A DNA stretch of 64,000 bases from an uncultured Marinobacter sp. GTDB taxonomy: Bacteria > Pseudomonadota > Gammaproteobacteria > Pseudomonadales > Oleiphilaceae. A program made the translations under genes and the position numbers. Under the pieces are notes generated by a model. It made no database searches. It was not told the DNA's origin and saw only the letters and a list, made by a program, of their open reading frames with translations. Positions 61,836-64,000 of the stretch are shown piece after piece. Numbering within the stretch: the first letter of the stretch is position 1; the number at the start of each line of letters is the position of its first letter. Location of the stretch: contig NZ_CAJXKQ010000021.1 in the NCBI RefSeq assembly GCF_913055835.1, positions 1 through 64,000 of the forward strand, in the 5' to 3' direction.

Positions 61836-62933
61836 TCAGTTCAGCTTTTTCTGCACAAAATCCGCGATTGCCAAGCAAGACGTCAATCCAGGCGATTCAA
61901 TGCCAAAAAGATTAACCAGTCCCGTCAAACCGTGATCTTCCGGTCCATCAATTCGGAAATCCGCAAAGCCGCCGTCAGGGCCGGCCAGTTTTGGCCGGAT
62001 ACCGGCGTAGGCGGGTTGAAGTCGGGCCGGGTCAAGGTCTGGCCACCATTGGCGGATGCCGGTGGCGAAGGCTTCCTGGCGGTCAGGGCCAACGGTGTAA
62101 TCTTCCTTTTCGATCCATTCCACGTCCGGGCCAAAGCGGGCCTGGCCGGCGAGGTCCAGGGTGAGGTGGACACCGAGGCCGCCGGGTTCTGGCACGGGGT
62201 AGATCAGGGTTTTGAAGGTTGTTCGGCCGCTGTAGCTGAAGTAGACGCCTCTGGCGAACCACTGCCGGGGTTTGTATTCATCAGGCAGACCGGCCCAGGT
62301 TTTTGCCAGTGGAACAGCGGCGAGTCCAGCGGCGTTGATGACGTTTTTCGCTTTCAGAGTCAGCGGATGGTCGCCTCCCACGCGAAGACGATGCCAGTGA
62401 TCGTCCGATTCGGCGGCCACCACGGGTGATCGGAGAACGAGCTGGCCGCCAGCATCCTCGAGCTCACCGAGCAGTGAGAGCATAAGTCCATGGCTGTCGA
62501 TGATGCCGGTTTCCGGGGACCAGAGGCCGGAACTGGCGCGAACTTCCGGAATCTCACGGGCGACCCTGTCTGCCTCATGCAGGGCTAGCTCCACGCCATT
62601 GCGGGCCGCAGCCGCTTGAATATCCCTGAGCTTGCCATTCTGCGATTCATCGGCAGCCACAATCCATTTGCCACACTTCCGGTGATCGATTTTGTGGGTT
62701 TGGCAATACTCGTATAGCCGCTCTCGGCCTGCAACGCACAGTTCCGCCTTAAGTGATCCCTCCGGGTAGTAGATGCCGGCATGAATGACTTCGCTGTTGC
62801 GAGAGGATATACCCTCACCAAACCGGCCCGCGCCTTCCAGCACAATGACCTCGTGGCCGGCTCTGGCAAGAGCGCGGGCAGTGGCGAGCCCAACGACGCC
62901 GGCGCCGATTACAACGGTTTGTGTTTCGAGCAT
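61836..62933 (-). CDS. FAD-dependent oxidoreductase, L-2-hydroxyglutarate oxidase-like
   Basis: A 365-aa DAO-family oxidoreductase with FAD fingerprint VVIGAGVVGLATARALARAG and the SSRNSEVIHAGIYYPEGSLK block typical of L2HGDH/LhgO. It probably oxidises L-2-hydroxyglutarate or a similar hydroxy acid at the membrane. The start at 62933 is preferred over a GTG at 62945, but neither has a strong Shine-Dalgarno. Confidence 0.88.
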   Translation of the reverse strand: MLETQTVVIGAGVVGLATARALARAGHEVIVLEGAGRFGEGISSRNSEVIHAGIYYPEGSLKAELCVAGRERLYEYCQTHKIDHRKCGKWIVAADESQNGKLRDIQAAAARNGVELALHEADRVAREIPEVRASSGLWSPETGIIDSHGLMLSLLGELEDAGGQLVLRSPVVAAESDDHWHRLRVGGDHPLTLKAKNVINAAGLAAVPLAKTWAGLPDEYKPRQWFARGVYFSYSGRTTFKTLIYPVPEPGGLGVHLTLDLAGQARFGPDVEWIEKEDYTVGPDRQEAFATGIRQWWPDLDPARLQPAYAGIRPKLAGPDGGFADFRIDGPEDHGLTGLVNLFGIESPGLTSCLAIADFVQKKLN

Positions 62934-63183
62934 TTCTTCTGGCACGTCCGCTTATCCCTAAACAACTCCCAATGAAAGAGCATACCCCATTCTCAAATTT
63001 CCCAGAAAAGTACCCTCATCGGGAACCATTACTACTAGTCAAGAGATACCAGTTATACTTGGGTCCAGTTTGGGATTAATGCCTTTTCCGTGACGCCTGT
63101 AGGGGCTCGGAGCTCCATGAAAACTGGTACCATCTGCAACCCATGAAATCCAAATACGACACAAGGCTCTGAAACGTTCCTTT

Positions 63184-64000
63184 ATGACCCATGACCCATC
63201 ACTTGCGGCATCCACCCACCCCTACGATTCCCTGACGCCGGATGTCATTCTGGATGCCATGGAGGAGGCCGGGTTCGCGGTAAGTGGCCGTCTGTTCGCA
63301 CTGAACAGCTATGAAAACCGGGTTTATCAGGTGGGTCTGGATGAAGGCGCCCCGGTTATCACCAAATTTTATCGGCCGGGCCGATGGAGCGAAGCGGAAA
63401 TCCGGGAAGAGCATGAGTTCACTCTGGAGCTTCTGCAAGCCGATGTTCCGGTAGTTGCCCCGATGAAACTGGCTTCCGGCGATTCCCTCGGGCGCCATGG
63501 CGAATTCCTGTTTGCCGTGTTTCCCCAACGTGGCGGGCAGGCGCCGGACACCAGTGTGACGGACACGCTTTACCGTCTGGGCCAGTGGCTTGGCCAGATC
63601 CACAACATTGGCGCCCTGAAGCCCTTTGCCCATCGCTCTGGCATGGATTTGCTGGAAGGCATTGAAGCCAGCAACCGGCTCCTGGTGGAAGGTGACTGGA
63701 TTCCGGCGGATCTCAGGCCCGCCTGGGATAGCCTGATTCCTGACCTGCAAAGACTTTGTGCCGCACGGATTGATGAAGCCGGCCCGGTGGAAACCCTGCG
63801 ACTTCATGGCGACTGTCATGCCGGTAATATCCTGTGCCGGGACGAGCAGATGCTATTCGTGGACCTGGACGATTGCCGCACAGGCCCTGCTATTCAGGAC
63901 ATGTGGCTGCTCCTTAACGGCGACGACGTAGAGCGGGGCGCCCAGCTTGGAGAACTGCTGGAAGGTTACGAGATGTTCCGTGATTTCAATCGCCGTGAAC
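63184..64000 (+). CDS. srkA: Stress response kinase A SrkA (YihE), partial
   Basis: Bacterial aminoglycoside-phosphotransferase-fold Ser/Thr kinase that counteracts stress-induced cell death. At least 272 aa are present and the gene runs off the window edge. It begins MTHDPSLAASTHPYDSLTPD; NSYENRVYQVGLD is a family signature, and the catalytic HGDCHAGNIL and VDLDDCRTGP motifs are present. The 250-bp upstream gap has a possible -10 (TATACT, 63054-63059). Confidence 0.9.
   Translation, partial: MTHDPSLAASTHPYDSLTPDVILDAMEEAGFAVSGRLFALNSYENRVYQVGLDEGAPVITKFYRPGRWSEAEIREEHEFTLELLQADVPVVAPMKLASGDSLGRHGEFLFAVFPQRGGQAPDTSVTDTLYRLGQWLGQIHNIGALKPFAHRSGMDLLEGIEASNRLLVEGDWIPADLRPAWDSLIPDLQRLCAARIDEAGPVETLRLHGDCHAGNILCRDEQMLFVDLDDCRTGPAIQDMWLLLNGDDVERGAQLGELLEGYEMFRDFNRRE

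Overview
The window looks like chromosomal DNA of a marine gammaproteobacterium close to Marinobacter. This is inferred from the protein sequences and from Pseudomonas/Marinobacter-type gene order; no database search was possible. Nearly all of it is core housekeeping sequence. I see no prophage, transposase, CRISPR array, rRNA or tRNA.

Layout. 1-8447, minus strand: mlaFEDCB (outer-membrane lipid retrieval), ibaG, murA, hisG, hisD, hisC. 8636-17313, plus: kdsD-kdsC-lptC-lptA-lptB (Kdo synthesis and LPS transport), rpoN-hpf-ptsN-rapZ-npr (sigma-54 and nitrogen PTS) and mgtE. 17538-27322: yjgA (plus), then on the minus strand the shape/septum block mreBCD-maf-rng-yhdP-nitrilase. 27686-30963, plus: gatCAB. 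Then rimO (minus), a PilZ protein, cysDN and a nucleoid-associated protein (plus), and trmH (minus). 38816-44591, plus: miaB, phoH-like, ybeY, ybeX, lnt, with a zinc-ribbon protein overlapping lnt tail to tail. 45584-49771: leuS-lptE-holA. 49883-50979: a small coiled-coil protein and an EndA-like secreted protein. 51069-54870, minus: two paralogous acyl-CoA dehydrogenases. Then a SprA-like metalloprotease, a flagellar-rod-like small protein, and the biotin operon bioBFHCD. It ends with comF, an L-2-hydroxyglutarate-oxidase-like enzyme and the start of srkA, which is cut by the window edge.

The unusual content lies between the genes. A family of palindromic elements (family A) occurs twelve times, one copy being half an element. 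Each has a conserved core that folds into two hairpins with ATGGA/AGGGA-type loops. The core is enclosed by 18-31 bp arms that are almost perfectly complementary to each other but differ in sequence at every locus. The inner stems also change in a compensatory way between copies. Two copies carry an extra 84-86 nt block nested in one hairpin loop. A second, unrelated family (B, three copies around the ndpA gene) has the same plan: a constant core and private arms. A third, REP-like 28-32 bp palindrome is present about eleven times, once as a 61-bp tandem array. The elements sit in every kind of intergenic gap, including inside the his and bio operons and in the presumed leader of gatCAB. This is the best candidate for an undescribed system. 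I cannot tell from sequence alone whether the arms are kept paired by selection on DNA or RNA structure or by template-switch correction during replication.

Other points: a probable AUU start codon in mreC; a CysN carrying a short, P-loop-less remnant of the CysC kinase domain; an EndA-family protein that appears to have lost its catalytic His; a BirA-type operator before bioB; paired AAAC-N4-GTTT boxes (PsrA-like) before one acyl-CoA dehydrogenase; and a duplicated hisC tail fused to half a family A element at the left edge, which is either a real rearrangement or an assembly artefact.
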